A stretch of 64,000 nucleotides of DNA from Nectonema munidae (taxonomy: Eukaryota; Nematomorpha; Nectonematoida; Nectonematidae). This document shows, in pieces, positions 1 through 12,249 of the stretch. A model generated the notes under the pieces. That model was given only the letters and a program-made list of their open reading frames with translations, was not told where the DNA came from and ran no database searches. The stretch is taken from NCBI GenBank assembly GCA_030549495.1, contig JAUIRK010000953.1:1020001-1084000 (forward strand), read 5' to 3'. Position numbers and translations under genes: made by a program. How positions within the stretch are numbered: the stretch's first letter is position 1; each line of letters begins with the position of its first letter.

Positions 1-103
1 TTCGTTTCAATAAGTAGAAAGTGAAGCATTGGGTTCAGCTTAATTCTAAATAATACAATTTCATATAATGTATTATTGCCATTTTTCTTGCTGAGAAAAT
101 TCG

Positions 104-718
104 TTATTTCTTGGAAGAAGAGAAGGACGCGAAGCCCATAGTTTGAGAGACATCTTGGTCTGCAAATTGTAACATTGTATTTTTTTCACGATTACTCTTT
201 TCTGCCAATTTTTGTCTTCTCCGCTCTTTCGATTGCAAGCGCTTTTTTCTATCGGCGACATCAAGATCTTTCATTCGTTCTTCCCACGAATACTCTTTGG
301 TGATTTCTCCCTTCCTATCCTTTAACTTTTGTAAACGACTTTTCACTTCACTTAGTGTAGATTTAGGAATTTTCATCGACATTCCAAGAGCCTTTTGATG
401 CTTTCTACCATTGATGTGGTCAAGAAAGTTGAGCGAATCGCGAACAATGCAATCACAAGCATTGCAATAAAAGCCTCCGAGGTTTGCTAAAGGTGTATTC
501 TTGGTAACTACTTTTGTTTTACCAAGCTCTGTCGAGATATCCACGATGTAGTCTCGAGCGCGTAACGGCACTAAGGATACGGCATCCTCTTCAACCGCTT
601 GCTTTGATTTAATTCCATGCTCTGCCTCTATCTCTTTTATTATTCTCTCACGCGCTGACTTCTCGTACTCATCCTTATTCCATTTTCTTCTGTGATCTAA
701 ATTTTTATCATCATCCAT
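104..718 (-). CDS. ZMAT2: ZMAT2 / Snu23, spliceosomal U4/U6.U5 tri-snRNP zinc-finger protein
   Basis: An uninterrupted frame of 204 codons runs from the ATG at 716-718 to a stop at 104-106; the animal protein is about 199 residues, so it looks complete. One matrin-type C2H2 finger is visible (C85, C88, H101, H107) inside FYCNACDC and NFLDHINGRKH, followed by the family signature LGMSM. A basic helical C-terminal half ends in MGFASFSSSKK, matching the conserved MGF-x-F-x-S-x-K-K tail of ZMAT2. By family knowledge the protein (yeast Snu23) is a nuclear component of the pre-catalytic B complex and acts near the 5' splice site. There is no intron, as in MEPCE and EMC10 in this window. The start gives the usual acidic-basic N-terminus and no upstream in-frame ATG was seen. 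Identity is confident; expression is not visible from sequence. Confidence 0.93.
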   Translation of the reverse strand: MDDDKNLDHRRKWNKDEYEKSARERIIKEIEAEHGIKSKQAVEEDAVSLVPLRARDYIVDISTELGKTKVVTKNTPLANLGGFYCNACDCIVRDSLNFLDHINGRKHQKALGMSMKIPKSTLSEVKSRLQKLKDRKGEITKEYSWEERMKDLDVADRKKRLQSKERRRQKLAEKSNREKNTMLQFADQDVSQTMGFASFSSSKK

Positions 719-3309
719 ACTACTAAAATAAATAAAACATAGCTTAAAAATGAATCATTATCTTGAAAATAAAATAAAGACCAGAGTGAAGCAAACAACT
801 TTACTTGAAACAGATATGTCAAAAAAACTGATTTATATATGATATAAATCTACTACTTATTTATTCTACATGATAGTTTTTATTATATATGTACTTCCCA
901 ACTTATAGAGGATGCTATTGGGAAAATGCAAACCAGAAAGTGGTAAAGTGTTTCGCAAAGTTAAGTTTTAAATGTTCTAATTCAACAAGTGATATACATA
1001 AAGAAAATGTAGTTAAATAGTTAATGAATGTATGCCATAGAATTATTTGGCAAGTTGATAGAGATCTACCTACATTAGAAGAGGTGGATCCGAAGAGTTA
1101 ATTGTATATTTTTCAGAAGAAACTTTTTTCGATGTGACCAATAAAAAAGGAAAACAAGAGTGTTGTTTAATTCAATAGAAGATTTTCTTGAAGAAAAAAT
1201 TCATTTCAATCAGCTTTTAAAACAAAGCGGATGAAGACAAGTTTGTTTTTAATAAAAAAAAGATTTTTTGTTCAAAAACTTTGATGTCTTTATCTTTTTC
1301 CTTAAATAAAATGATTATTATTTTTTTAAAGGTTTGTTTTTTCAGGATCCCGCATCTTCCTACAAAATGATATTTTCACTGAACCTAGAGAAAGAAGGCA
1401 AATAAATTTCTGAAATTAATAATGGGCAAAAAAATGGATAATTTTATTATTAACATATTTTTGTCAAAAAGGCCGAGAAATCGCAATTGATAAATTTTTG
1501 TGAAGTAATATTATCATTATCATGTGGTATCATAATATCGTTAGATCTTTTAATTTAGCGAAAGTTATTATACGTTGAAAGATATTTCTAAAAGCTTGTT
1601 ATTTTAGCAAAAACTATCATGATTAACCAAATTTAATAATGAAAAATCGTATTTTTACAAAAATTTATAAGCATCGCAGCATTCGTTGCTCAAAATTAAA
1701 ATATTTCTCAGTAGATATTGCATTAATTGTGAGTGATTTTTATTGCATATTTAGCATGGCCCGAAAAAGGAAAAAATCTACAAATAATCAAATTTTAGTT
1801 TAAAAATACAGTATATTTCCGATATTGTGATCTGAAATTATGAATTGCATATCTTGTGCACCAAAAAAAATTAAAATAAAAAAAATAAACCTTTTTAAAA
1901 AGCTCCATTGATTTTTTTTACTGAATAAAATCTCATAACTCCTTATTATGATGAACATATCAAATATTTTATATTTGAATTTTACTAATTTCTGTTCTTT
2001 TTCTTATATCTCTTCTATCACCATATGTTTTTTAATATTTTGTGAAATGTGAAAAATAGTTAAAAGAATTATTCAAGGGTGGTAATATAAATATAAGGTA
2101 TAGATATTTTTAAATTTAATTATGTACCTCGATAAAATATTAGTTTCAGTGAATTTTAAACAAAAAAAATTATTTAGATACTGATGTGAAAGGTTAAAAT
2201 TGTCTTAAAAGCCGCATGTTAAGAGAATATATACAGTAATATCATTTTGCATTATAAAATTATATTTGGCTTAAATAAAAATCTATAGAAAATCTGAATT
2301 CCCGTTTTAAAAGCTTGGAAAATACAATACTTACAAAAAAGTTTTCTCCACTAATGTTTCGCCATTAATTCATTATTGGCTTCAGATTAAAACAAATCTA
2401 AAACTCACTAATTCAAATTTTTTTTACATAGAAAAAAAAAGTTTTTATAAGAATCAGTGATTCCCATTTGCAATATCCTTATTTTTATCACTTTTCCTTG
2501 TTAGAAGAACTATAGTTTTTTTAATATAGTTTCTAAATACTAAAGTAAAGTTAATTACACATTAACTTATGGTATTGTTTAAATCTAATAGACCAATATA
2601 TTCAGATCAAGGCGTTGATGCTTTTTTAGCCGAGCAGATCTCCATTGTTCACAGTAGTACATTTTAATTGCTATATTATCACTTTAGTGTTCATTATATA
2701 CATACATTTGCACTGTTCATTTCTCTCCAGTGAAAAATTTTCTTAATCAGATTAGTACCAACCTTTATCAATGATCCTTCTGGATAGTTTGAAGACTTAT
2801 ACTCGTTACCTCCATCAAATCCCTTTTGATCACCTCTAATCCCAGGAACACTTCCAGTAGACTAAGCCGATTACAAGTTCTCTTTTGACCAGCTCACAAC
2901 AGACTTCATTCTTACTTCGACTTCTTCATTTAATTTTACTCCTATTCTCTTGAAAAAGGACACAGACGTGTTCGAAAATATTTAAAAATTCTTTTTCAAT
3001 AAATTTTGATTCTTTTTTTCCATTTTATATACAATTATATAGTACAAATGAATCACCCAACTTGCATTTTTTCTATTAGTTAATATATTTAGAATTTTCA
3101 TATAACAATTTCTAATTTATTTTGCAAGGTTCAAAATTATACCAGAAGTTTTTTAAATAATTATCCCCTTTTTTTGTTCTTCAATTCATAAATATATCTT
3201 ATAAGTTGACTCTACTTGAAGCATTTTAATTAAAATGTTTTCAATATTATATATCGTTAAGTTTTAAAGGCTAGTTCTTTAGATGGAGAACTTCATCCAT
3301 TCTCTCGAG
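719..3309. other. Intergenic AT-rich DNA, nothing identified
   Basis: About 2.6 kb upstream of ZMAT2. It has no long reading frame, recognisable transposon end or tandem array. Around 2740-2960 the composition is a little less AT-rich, but no protein match is recognised. The ZMAT2 promoter must lie in the part next to 719, but no specific element can be supported. Confidence 0.6.
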
Positions 3310-3380
3310 CAGCGACATAGCCAAAAAAAAAGTTAATCAGGAAGGGGGCACTGGGGGCACACATTGAATTTTTTTGATAA
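3310..3380 (+). repeat. hAT MITE end (relic)
   Basis: The stretch starting CAGCGACATAGCC, then an A-run, then AGTTAATCAGG and a G-rich piece, matches the end of the 198-bp MITE at 59757 (CAGTTGTGTAGCC, A-run, AGTTGATAGAAGG). Only this end is recognisable; no partner terminus or target duplication was found. Confidence 0.45.
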
Positions 3381-3599
3381 AACTTTGTAATCAGCAAATG
3401 CATGGTTTTAACATTTCATTGTCATAGCCCCCATCCGTATATGTGACGACGTTAAACTTTGAAGAGTTCTAATACAACTAACAGAAAAAGCATGAAGATA
3501 GTTATTTCTTTATGAGAAAATCAACAATATATAAATGTAATTATGAATATGTATGTATGATATCACATAAAATAGAAAATAAAGGAGGCAGATTAGTTT

Positions 3600-6175
3600 G
3601 TCATAGAGTTATCAACGGTAGTGAGAGTTGTTTCAATGTTGTCAATGAGGATTGCAAGGGATTTTAGTAATGTTGTGTAACAAAAGATCTAAAAGTGGTG
3701 TTGGAGATCTATTAAGCAAAGAAAGGCTGCGAATTAGAAGATATTAGCGATGATAAGGGAAAATTTGACATGTGAAGATAAGATGGTATGGCCTTTCTAT
3801 TGTGTCGCATCCTAAACGACAGTATGGATTTTCGCTCAAATTAACTCGGAAGAGATATGCTTTGCATGGGCAGTGGCCTGATAGACAACGAATAGTTGAA
3901 CGCGGTGGTGTAAATTTTTGTTTTTGAAATTTGCGTGTATTGTGTTGATGTGTGGTAAAGAGGAGATTAATGCATTTTGAGATGAAGATATTTCCATCGG
4001 CTATTCTTTTAGAGAGTATAATTGAATGTGCGTTAGAAAAGTTTTGAGAGGTAGGGAGTTGATGAGAAGAATGTAGGAGGTTATGTGTAAGTTTGAAGTA
4101 AAGTAGTCTACGAAGGAGTTTTCTGGTATGTTTAGGTGAGCAGTATACCATCATAGGTGTATGTGGAAATGTTTTATAAGATTGATTAGGGAGGAGGCGA
4201 GTTGAAATGAGGGAAAGGGGATGTTGTGTGATAGAGAGAGATCGTGGATTGTGTTTTGTGCATCGGGCAAAATGGATGGTAGTTAAGTGAAATAAAGATG
4301 GAGGTAGTTAATGTTGTTGGTAATCGTAGTGAAGGCGGGTAAAGCCTTCGCAGATTTAAAGTAGAGGATTTAATCGAGAGCGATAAAGAGTCTTTGAAAA
4401 ACGCGTAAGCAAAGGAGGCACTGAGGGATTTCTTTGAAGCGTCTGTAAAGATACGTCGGGAGGTCGATGAAGAGTTAGAGTGAAAGTGTGAAATTTATTG
4501 TTTTGCAAAAAAATTATTTTTGCATATAGAGATTTTGAATGGATTTTGGGCAGATGGTTGAGTTAAAAGAGATGGATGTATAGAGGGATGAACTAGGTAG
4601 TTAGCAATATTTGGTGTAAATTTTGCTAATAGAATAGAGTAGAAAGAATAGGAAGGAGTAGTGTTGTGGGGTGTGATCGGAAGAAAGGGGGAAGTAAGTT
4701 GTTGTATGTCAAGATGAAGCGCTTAATAATATTTTTTGGGTTGAAGTAGTAATGGTAGGCTGTTTGTTAGAATTTCTAGGCATTGATTGGAAGTAACACG
4801 ATATGCGTTTGTGATGCAAATTAGGCACACATGTATATTTTGTTAAGAAAATGGGTGGCTGTCGGGTGTTTTAAGGAGATGCGCCAGGAAAGAATTCTGT
4901 ATTGATTTACTGGGAGGATTAATGATGAATATATGTATTTGGTGTGTTTGGGGCGAAAGCCAAATTTATAAGAGATAGCGCTTTTAATTGAAAAAATGGT
5001 GATTGAGTGTTTTTGGTATATTTTTAAAACATTAATAGAAATTTGTGTTGGTGTATATGAGATCGAGAAGTGGGTTTATGAGAAGTAGACAGAGGATATC
5101 GGAAAGACATCCTCCTTGGAGAGTCGAGAAGGTCAGATTATGGATGCAAAGGGAAGCGCGATGTTGGAAAATAAGACAGGGGTTTGAAAGGTATGAGTCT
5201 ATAAATTTGATAATGTAAGGAGGAAATAATCTGTGACCGAGGTTTGTGGTGATGGCAAGATGCCAGGCTGAGTTGAAAGCGTTGTCTATGTCTAGGAAAA
5301 TAGTAAAAGAAGTCTTCTGAGTAGAAAGAGAAGAGTCAAGTTAGGTGGTTAGACGAGATAGTGCTGTATCTTTATTAATGTTAGGAAGGTATGCAAATTG
5401 CGTGAGATGGATGATGTTGGGGATGGGATGTGTTTGCGAATGATTTTTTCGAAAAGTTTGCCTAGAATGTGTAGTAGGGTGATTGGTCACCAATTTTTAA
5501 TAAAGCTTGAAACTTTATTGTGTTCAGGAATGTGTATGAATTTACCGATTTTCGAAACTTTGTGGAAATGTGAGTAAGTAAGGCATGCATTGTAAATAAG
5601 GAGTAACTGTTTATTTAGAATGTTTATTGATTTCATAATGTGTTTGGATGAGATAAGGCCGAAGCTAGGTAAAGCATTTGTTCTGAGAAAATTTACTCGT
5701 GTTTTTAATTCGTTTATAGTGATTGGAGGAAAGGTAGGGTTTTGAATGGAGGGTATGAGATTTTTAGAGTGTTCTCGGATTGTGTGGTAGAAGAGGTGGA
5801 TTCAGCGGAAAGATTGTCGATAGAACATCTGTGGTATGATCTGATGTGGCTCACGTTGAAAAGTGCTTTGAGATCTACCTACCTACATATCATACTGATG
5901 TGGTATGATCGGATGAGCAAGGAAGTATTATTTCAGGGAGAATAGAAGGTTTTTTCTTTTTAGTTAGCATATTGATGATGTTCGATGGATTGTTTCAGTG
6001 CTGGCTGGTGAATTTTACCCATGCGTTCTTTTTAGCATGAAGTATTGACAGTGTGTATTATTTTTTAGCAGCAGATTTAATGGAAATGATGGAAGGGGAT
6101 GGGTTTTGACGATGCATTTCAGATTGTTTTTTAACACGGACAGTTCTGGATAAATTTAATTAAGGCTACCACAAT
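3600..6175 (-). mobile_element. Degraded non-LTR retrotransposon with RT and RNase H (I/LOA-like), 5'-truncated
   Basis: Read on the minus strand this carries, in order, the RT lead-in (about 5750-5560), the PITLLHILGKLFEKI block (about 5495-5430, with an in-frame stop just before PITLL), RT motif A as FLDIDNAFNSAWH (about 5310-5270), and a decayed motif B as QGGCLSDI (about 5125-5100). An RNase H start, FTDASKKS, follows near 4455-4430, and a C-terminal Cys/His motif (CRLGCDTIERPYHL) near 3830-3787. This order is typical of RNase H-bearing LINEs. No endonuclease domain is found upstream, so the copy is 5'-truncated. Many stops and frame changes make it a non-functional copy. The 3' end is approximate because no clear tail or target duplication was located. 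The clade is inferred from domain order only. Confidence 0.8.
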
Positions 6176-6249
6176 TTTTTGACTCAAATAAACCTTTCTT
6201 TTCAAAAAAACTAAAAAAATTAGGTTGCATTTTTTATTTTAATTATAAA

Positions 6250-7300
6250 CAGGTAAAAAAGAAGCTCAACATCGCTCTGTCCCTTCAACCCTGAGAATTT
6301 TCACAGACGCTTCCAAGTCATCGCAAAAATGCGCTATCGTCACGGCTTTTTATGCAGGCGCCTCTCTATCTTCCTTCTTTTCTACAAGCTCTCCTCTAAA
6401 CCATTTAATTACAACTTATAATGCTGAATGTCAAGCTTTAATCACCTCATGCGATCAGATCACCCAACACAGCAATACCTTCATACGTTTCACCCATATC
6501 CATTTCTATACCGATTCCTTGAACATCACGCGCGATATAAACCTTATCAAGAACATTCCCTTCTTTGCTTCCATCTTGTTCTCAAAACTACGACTCCTCT
6601 CCACTCATTTCACTGTCTCCATTTTCTTGTGCCCCGCTCACTCTAACATAAATGAAAACCTGCATGTTGACCATCTCGCTAAAAGAACCTTATCAAGACC
6701 TTGCATTACACATTTGACCTCAATACACCCCAACGTCTTACTACGCAACATTTCCATGCACACTCAAAACTAACGGCAATACTCCTTCACCTACTCCACA
6801 AACACCCTGCTATCGCGCATATCAAACATCAATGGCATACACCAATTCTGGGCTACGCACAAATACACTCCATCGAAATCTCTTATTATGTGGCTCTCGG
6901 GTCATTGCCCCTGCAAAACCTACTTTTTTCGCATTAAACTGCCAGACAACCTGACGTGTCGGTTCTGCAACGCACTTTTCGGAACACCATACCAGCTCGC
7001 CTTCCTCTGCCCATTCTTCATCTCATACCGTCACAAACTTATCAACACATGCGCCTCAACACTTGGCCACTATCCCACTAATCTAAGCGACATCATTACT
7101 CACCCAGAACTCTTAAACTTACTCTCCGCCTTGATAGGCACTATTGAACCCATCCTTCACCTCAGCCCACAATAAAACCGACTATCCTTCTCTATATATA
7201 TTTATTATTTCTAGAATACTCCTAACATTCTTCTCTTCAACCCCCATCAAGCAATTTGCAAGCATATCGATTAAATTTGGAAGGTGCTTTGATATCTCTA
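6250..7300 (+). mobile_element. 3' fragment of the same LINE family (RNase H and C-terminal domain)
   Basis: The plus strand encodes an RNase H domain: RIFTDASK (about 6283), NAECQAL (about 6424), FYTDSL (about 6508) and NENLHVDHLAKR (about 6650), supplying the expected acidic residues. The same C-terminal region as the neighbouring minus-strand copy follows (LSGHCPCKTYFFRIKLPDN; the other copy has LSGHCPCKAYLFRVNLSEN). The coding stretch switches frames several times and ends at 7175, followed by about 120 bp of presumed 3' UTR ending near TACCTACCTAAC. With no RT it is a 5'-truncated insertion. It lies head to head with the minus-strand copy, about 75 bp apart. Confidence 0.75.
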
Positions 7301-9081
7301 CCTACCTAACTACCAATTGATTTGAACTTATGAATTATCATCATGAATAAATGGGCCCTCTAATATTATTTTAAGTATACTAGTGGCGGCAGAAAACATT
7401 TCCAAATGATTTTTCCTTTTTAACAACCCGTGACTCTCTTTATTGTGTTACATCCATCATATATGTATAGCTCTAACAATTAACTCCTTATAAAACCTTT
7501 TATATAAATTTCCTTGACTTTATTTGATAAATGTACTTATATTGGTTCTTAAAAAGTCTTTGTTCAGATATTTGATAGATTCCAAATTTGAAAATGAAAA
7601 ATACTTTAACGATCAACTGAAATTTTTCAATATTTCTTTTTCGAATAGTCTAAAGAGATATATCTAAAGAGAGAAAAAAATTATTTTTTTGAAAGTATTT
7701 TAAATATACAAAGGCATACGAACATCTGGGCCATGAACACTCCGAGACAAAATTGATAGGACAAAAGTGTTGGACCTTCTACTTGTATATAAAAAAGAGC
7801 TTTGGATTATGGAAGCATTTTGCAAAGTATAAATTTTCATCTATGTTATGTTATAAAAAAAACAGGTATTTAACTAAATGATGCATTTTATTATATTTAA
7901 CTTGTTATTAATGTATTCAGTTAATGTATTTATAAGAGATTATATAAAATTAAGAAGATATCTTTTGATTTAAGGTTCATTTAATAAATAAACTTTTATA
8001 TATAAAAACGGATGTAGAGTTATAAAAATTGTAAACTCTGCCTAGAATTTAAACTCCCAATAAACAAAATATATATTTTTCTCTACAAATACTTAGGTCT
8101 CATTAGACTACACTATACCCTTCTTTCTAAAAACATTAATCAGTGGTTTTACCCTAATTCTGGCTTACTTATTCATACAAAGTACCTTAATAAGTCATGT
8201 AAAAAATTTTAATTAAATAATTTCCAAGTAATAATAAAATTAATTTTTAATTGAAAAAAAGAGAAATTGAGTAAAAATGTGTGAAAAGTATTCAAACGTT
8301 TAATATGATCTTTGAGAGTGGTAACTTTAACTTGCTAGTTAGATATCCTAATTTCCCGGGCGTCATTATTTTGTACAAAGTTTTTCTCTGATTTATGCAT
8401 AGAAGTTTCCTAACAAATTCTTTAAAATTAATGAAATCTTGATCGAGGTTTTAAAATTGACTAATTTACACATATAGAGTTTATAAGAGTATTCCAAAGG
8501 TTAAATAAATGCTTTGATTTTTCGATGATATTTGTAGCTGCATTTTTTTCCTACTCTAAACCTTCAGGCTTCAGCTGTTTCATAAAGCTACTTCTTGAAC
8601 TGAGAGTTTTGTTTCAAGTTGAATGAAAATATTTATTTACGAAAATAATTTGCTAAAGCACGAAAAACTAGTGAAAAATCAGCCTCAAAAAGAAAGGCTT
8701 GATTTTTCTGATTTCCTTATTTTCACTCTTTCTCTCTACTACAGTATCCTAATAAGTTCGAGACTATAAGAGGGAAATGAGATGAAAAAAGGAAGAGATC
8801 ACTGACAATTTAGAGAATATGGAGGATCTACTCCCAAACTTTGCTATAGCTATGAAGAAGTTAAACCGCTTCGTAGTCAATTAATCCTCTACCGGAAAGG
8901 AAAACTCATCATATGCCTATACGGTTTCAAAAATATTACTTTTCTTTATAAAAAAATAACTATTGAAGGGCATTTTAAAATACTTTTGAGGTAATTATCT
9001 TTACAGTGCATAAAATTAAAAATAGGAAAGACAGTACTCAAAGTTGCGTATATTATATAAGAATCTTACTTTGAGAAAAAG
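7301..9081. other. AT-rich DNA, nothing identified
   Basis: No reading frame of useful length, recognised transposon end or tandem repeat was found. The sequence is rich in A and T runs. Confidence 0.6.
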
Positions 9082-9182
9082 CGAAAACAACTGTGCTAAT
9101 GTATGAAGAAATATATTACAAGTTTACAAGACCCTTCACGACATATTTCTTCAAACCAGCACAGTCGTCATCTTTGTTTTAG
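9082..9182 (+). other. Imperfect hairpin of pre-microRNA size
   Basis: The arm at about 9084-9114 pairs with 9143-9180. The inner block GAAGAAAUAU pairs exactly with AUAUUUCUUC, the outer block CUGUGCU pairs with AGCACAG with a small internal loop between, and an outer AAAAC/GUUUU block follows. The loop is about 28 nt. Size and shape resemble an animal microRNA precursor, but hairpins occur by chance in AT-rich DNA and decayed inverted repeats can look the same. No known mature sequence is recognised. Confidence 0.25.
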
Positions 9183-9383
9183 TTCATGCACAACTGGTAA
9201 ATAAAAATTGAAGGATAACCAACTCATATGTAAGATGAAGTTTATCAAAAAGACAAATGGATTGAGGATTTGAAAAAAGGAATTACCTATTATTATACAC
9301 ATTTTTTGATTAATAATAATTTTGAGTAATTATTAATAAAGCCAACTATTTATTTTTTACAATAAAAACTGAAAAATTGCTTT

Positions 9384-9538
9384 AGGGTTCGTTCACAATT
9401 GATGGCAACTAAAACTGGTGGGGGGTATCCAAAGTTGACATAAGTCGATTTTGTTAAGTGATGATATATCTAAAAGTTGATATGAGGGGGTTGAAATTTA
9501 TCAAATAAAAAGGGTGATGTCAATTGTGAACGACCCCT
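9384..9538. mobile_element. Short MITE with ~20-bp terminal inverted repeats
   Basis: The left end reads AGGGTTCGTTCACAATTGA and the reverse complement of the right end reads AGGGGTCGTTCACAATTGA, one mismatch in 19. The interior of about 115 bp has no coding potential. The flanks do not give an unambiguous target duplication; a TA or TTA duplication is possible. A related end (GACATCAATTGTGAATCCCC) occurs at about 61983. Confidence 0.65.
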
Positions 9539-9539
9539 T

Positions 9540-10540
9540 ATCAATGTTTTCTGAAGACCTGGCATAATCATATGGCTAATAATGCAATCAAGCTTTTATT
9601 GTAGTTTAGGGCTTGATTTATAAAAAAAATCTTATTTTTGGTATTTATGTAAATACTATTTAGACGTATAAAATGATGCTGACTTTTTTTTTATCAATAA
9701 TGCTGACGTGCTGTTTTTCAAGTAAGAAAAAATCTGATAAAAGTACCCTTTCATGCTCTGCATAAAAAATTAAAGACCAAAAATAACTACAGCAACTGAT
9801 TTCATGTATTTTTAATTCGATTTTCATTTTTGTAAAAATATTGTAGTGTGCTTGTTTTGGTAGTAGTACATATTTTTTATTCGAACCTTTGGGTCCCTTC
9901 CTCTTTATCGCATCTTTACAGTAAACAAATGTTTCATTTTTTCTTGATTATTTATTGAAGTGGAAATAATTTCAAGGAAATACTGGACATAAGAAAAGTA
10001 AATTACTCTCGAGTATGGTAATTTATAGTGGGCCAATTGTTTCAAATAACATGAAGAAAACTAGTCTTTCAATAAACAAGATCGCCTTGAAAAATGTAGA
10101 TGGCGTTAACTTCTATGTTTTTTTATTATTAGTTTTTGGTATTTAACTAGCATATTTATTTTTTTATTTGTTTCATCAAATAGTACACAAAAAATACCAA
10201 AATACATATTAGTCTTAATTAGGGTTAAGTATATTTCATTTTGACTAAATTACGTTTGAAGATTTTACTTGTCATAAAAAAAAGACTTTTTAATTCGAGA
10301 TACATATTTTAAAAGTAACTTCCAACTTTTATTTTCCAAACTAAATTATTGTGTAACAAGAGAAAATTGGTTTGTTATATTGTCGAAAAAAGAAATATTG
10401 ACTTTGTTTATATAAAAGCATAAAAAGTTAAATGATACACTTTCAAAATTTAATTATAATGAAGTATAATTCAATTTCTGTATATGAGACAGCTAAACAG
10501 TAATCAAAACATTGATTAAAGTATTTAATATTGAAAAAAA
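9540..10540. other. AT-rich DNA, nothing identified
   Basis: One kilobase with no frame of note and no recognised repeat family. Confidence 0.55.
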
Positions 10541-10544
10541 GGAT

Positions 10545-10720
10545 CATGTGTACGTCACTGCCTCTGATCAAGTATAGATCAAATTCGCGTTATTATATCA
10601 ATGAAGTGGAAATTAATGAAGAAATAATTTTAGATATTCATTCTAGGACTTAACCTTAAAACAAGAAAAGTAATATGAAAAGTCTAATAACAGGACAAGC
10701 AAGTCTTTTAAATAGTACAA
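10545..10720 (+). repeat. Dispersed repeat family copy (contains ACTGCCTCTGATCAA)
   Basis: Shares two blocks in the same order with other places in the window: ACTGCCTCTGATCAA near the start (also 11857, 12151, 52673), then ATTCATTCTAGGAC and CTTAAAACAAG with AAAGTCTA further on (also 46690 and, reversed, about 45900-45850). No coding sequence and no clear termini. Confidence 0.5.
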
Positions 10721-11699
10721 AAAAAGGTATAGAATTGAGAAAATTGAAACTTGACATAATAATGATGTAAGCATTTAGGTTGGGAATAAAATCTAGGTTT
10801 AAAAGCAAGCACCTTTACCGCTATTTTCACTGATTTTTGTAATTTTTCCTGCTGGCATCGCTCATCAACCAATAGTTATATGAGCTTTTCTCCAAGAATA
10901 TTCAAAACGTTTTTCCCTGTTTTTTTCTACATTGCCAACTAAGCAATATTACTTAAATAATCAAAATATGGGGTTTAAAACTTCAGAAAATTAATAGCCC
11001 CATAAAATTAAAGCGATAAACTTCTGTTTATATGATTATTTAGAAAAGTCAATCTTACCGTTTTTTTAAATAAATGCTATTTGAATTTAAATTAATGCAT
11101 AATTTCAAAAGTTATTTCTAGTGAGTGGTTGTGTAAAAAAATTAAAGACAAAAACAAAAGAATGGGTCTTAAAGCCCCTCTCCCTCCCCCAGAATACTGA
11201 CTAAGGTTAATGAATTCTCTGGGAATGAAAATTAAACGTGAGAATGTCAAAAGGATCAGTGTAAATACGTATTTCCTTTGTTAAAAATTTTTGTATAATG
11301 CTTTCAGAGATCGTCTTTAATGATTTTTTAATAAATTTGCCATGACAAAGTAATCGGTATATGATTAGAAAAATGAGCCAAGTTAGTTAAAAACATAACG
11401 GGAGGTAGTGAGGGACTTATCAAACAATGTATCTGCCCTAAGTCTAGTTGGTAATGTAAAAGCTTGTACTAAGGAGCTAGAGAGAATAATATTGCAGTAG
11501 AATCCTTGAATAGTTCTAATTATTATTCTATTATTTATTTATATTTCATTCCAAATTTTTAGTACAATTTTTTGTCTATGCAGAGATTATGGCAAAGAAA
11601 AGATTGGTGTAGTGAGTTTTTAGCCTATGCGTAGACAAGAAATAGCATTAAAAATATAGGAAATATAATAAAGGCATTTATCCTAAACGTGTGTAACAT
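10721..11699. other. AT-rich DNA, nothing identified
   Basis: No gene, RNA or recognised mobile element. A short C-rich patch lies near 11175-11200. Confidence 0.5.
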
Positions 11700-12240
11700 T
11701 AAAATTTAGCTCTTTGAGTTACAGTAATCAATAGGGATATATAACCTTATACTTGTTTTAAATTTTTAGAGAATACTTTCTCATATAGAAATGTGTTACA
11801 AAAAATGTTTGATCCACTGAAAAATTTGTGGGCCTTTTGATTTCCTGACTACAGTACTGCCTCTGATCAAGTCCAGAGTGAGAAAGAAGGAGGGTTTACG
11901 TGAGGAAGGGCATCCAGCAGTAAAACTTCTGCTCCAACAAAATCTTATGAATTATGGAGCGATTTGAATGATTGAAAATAATATGAATTATGGAGAGATT
12001 TGAAAAGATTTAATTAGAGGAGAAAGATAACGCAGATAGAAGTAAATGGAAGAAATTAAAAAATGCATTGCTTTATCATTCCATATTGAATACAGAGGTG
12101 CACCCTTTTTACGAGGAAAAACCACCTTCTAAAAATAAATGATGATGATTACTGCCTCTGATCAACTATAGCTCAAATTCCGATTGATTATATTATATCA
12201 AATGAATAGGAAATAAAGAAAAAAAAGAAAATTTATATAT
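11700..12240 (+). repeat. Dispersed repeat family copy, split by an insertion
   Basis: The left part (11715-11871) aligns by eye with 52546-52690: both have TTACAGTAAT, AATAGGGAT, a GTGTTA..AAAAAAT block and ACTGCCTCTGATCAA in order. The right part resumes at 12150 with the same 16 bases and continues as CTATAGCTCAAATT, as at 10545 and 52690. The intervening 278 bp is a separate insertion. Confidence 0.6.
11872..12149 (+). mobile_element. Retroposed LINE/SINE insertion with 16-bp target-site duplication and (GAT)n tail
   Basis: The 278-bp segment is bounded by the identical 16-mer TACTGCCTCTGATCAA at 11856-11871 and 12150-12165, and the surrounding dispersed repeat is continuous once the segment and one duplicate are removed. 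It ends in AAATGATGATGAT, a short trinucleotide tail of the kind seen on RTE-type LINEs and SINEs that use them, and contains GAAGGGCATCCAGCAGTAAA, which resembles RTE-associated 3' sequence known from other invertebrates. No reading frame remains. Family assignment is inference; the retroposition signature is direct. Confidence 0.75.
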
Positions 12241-12249
12241 AAAAAATGA

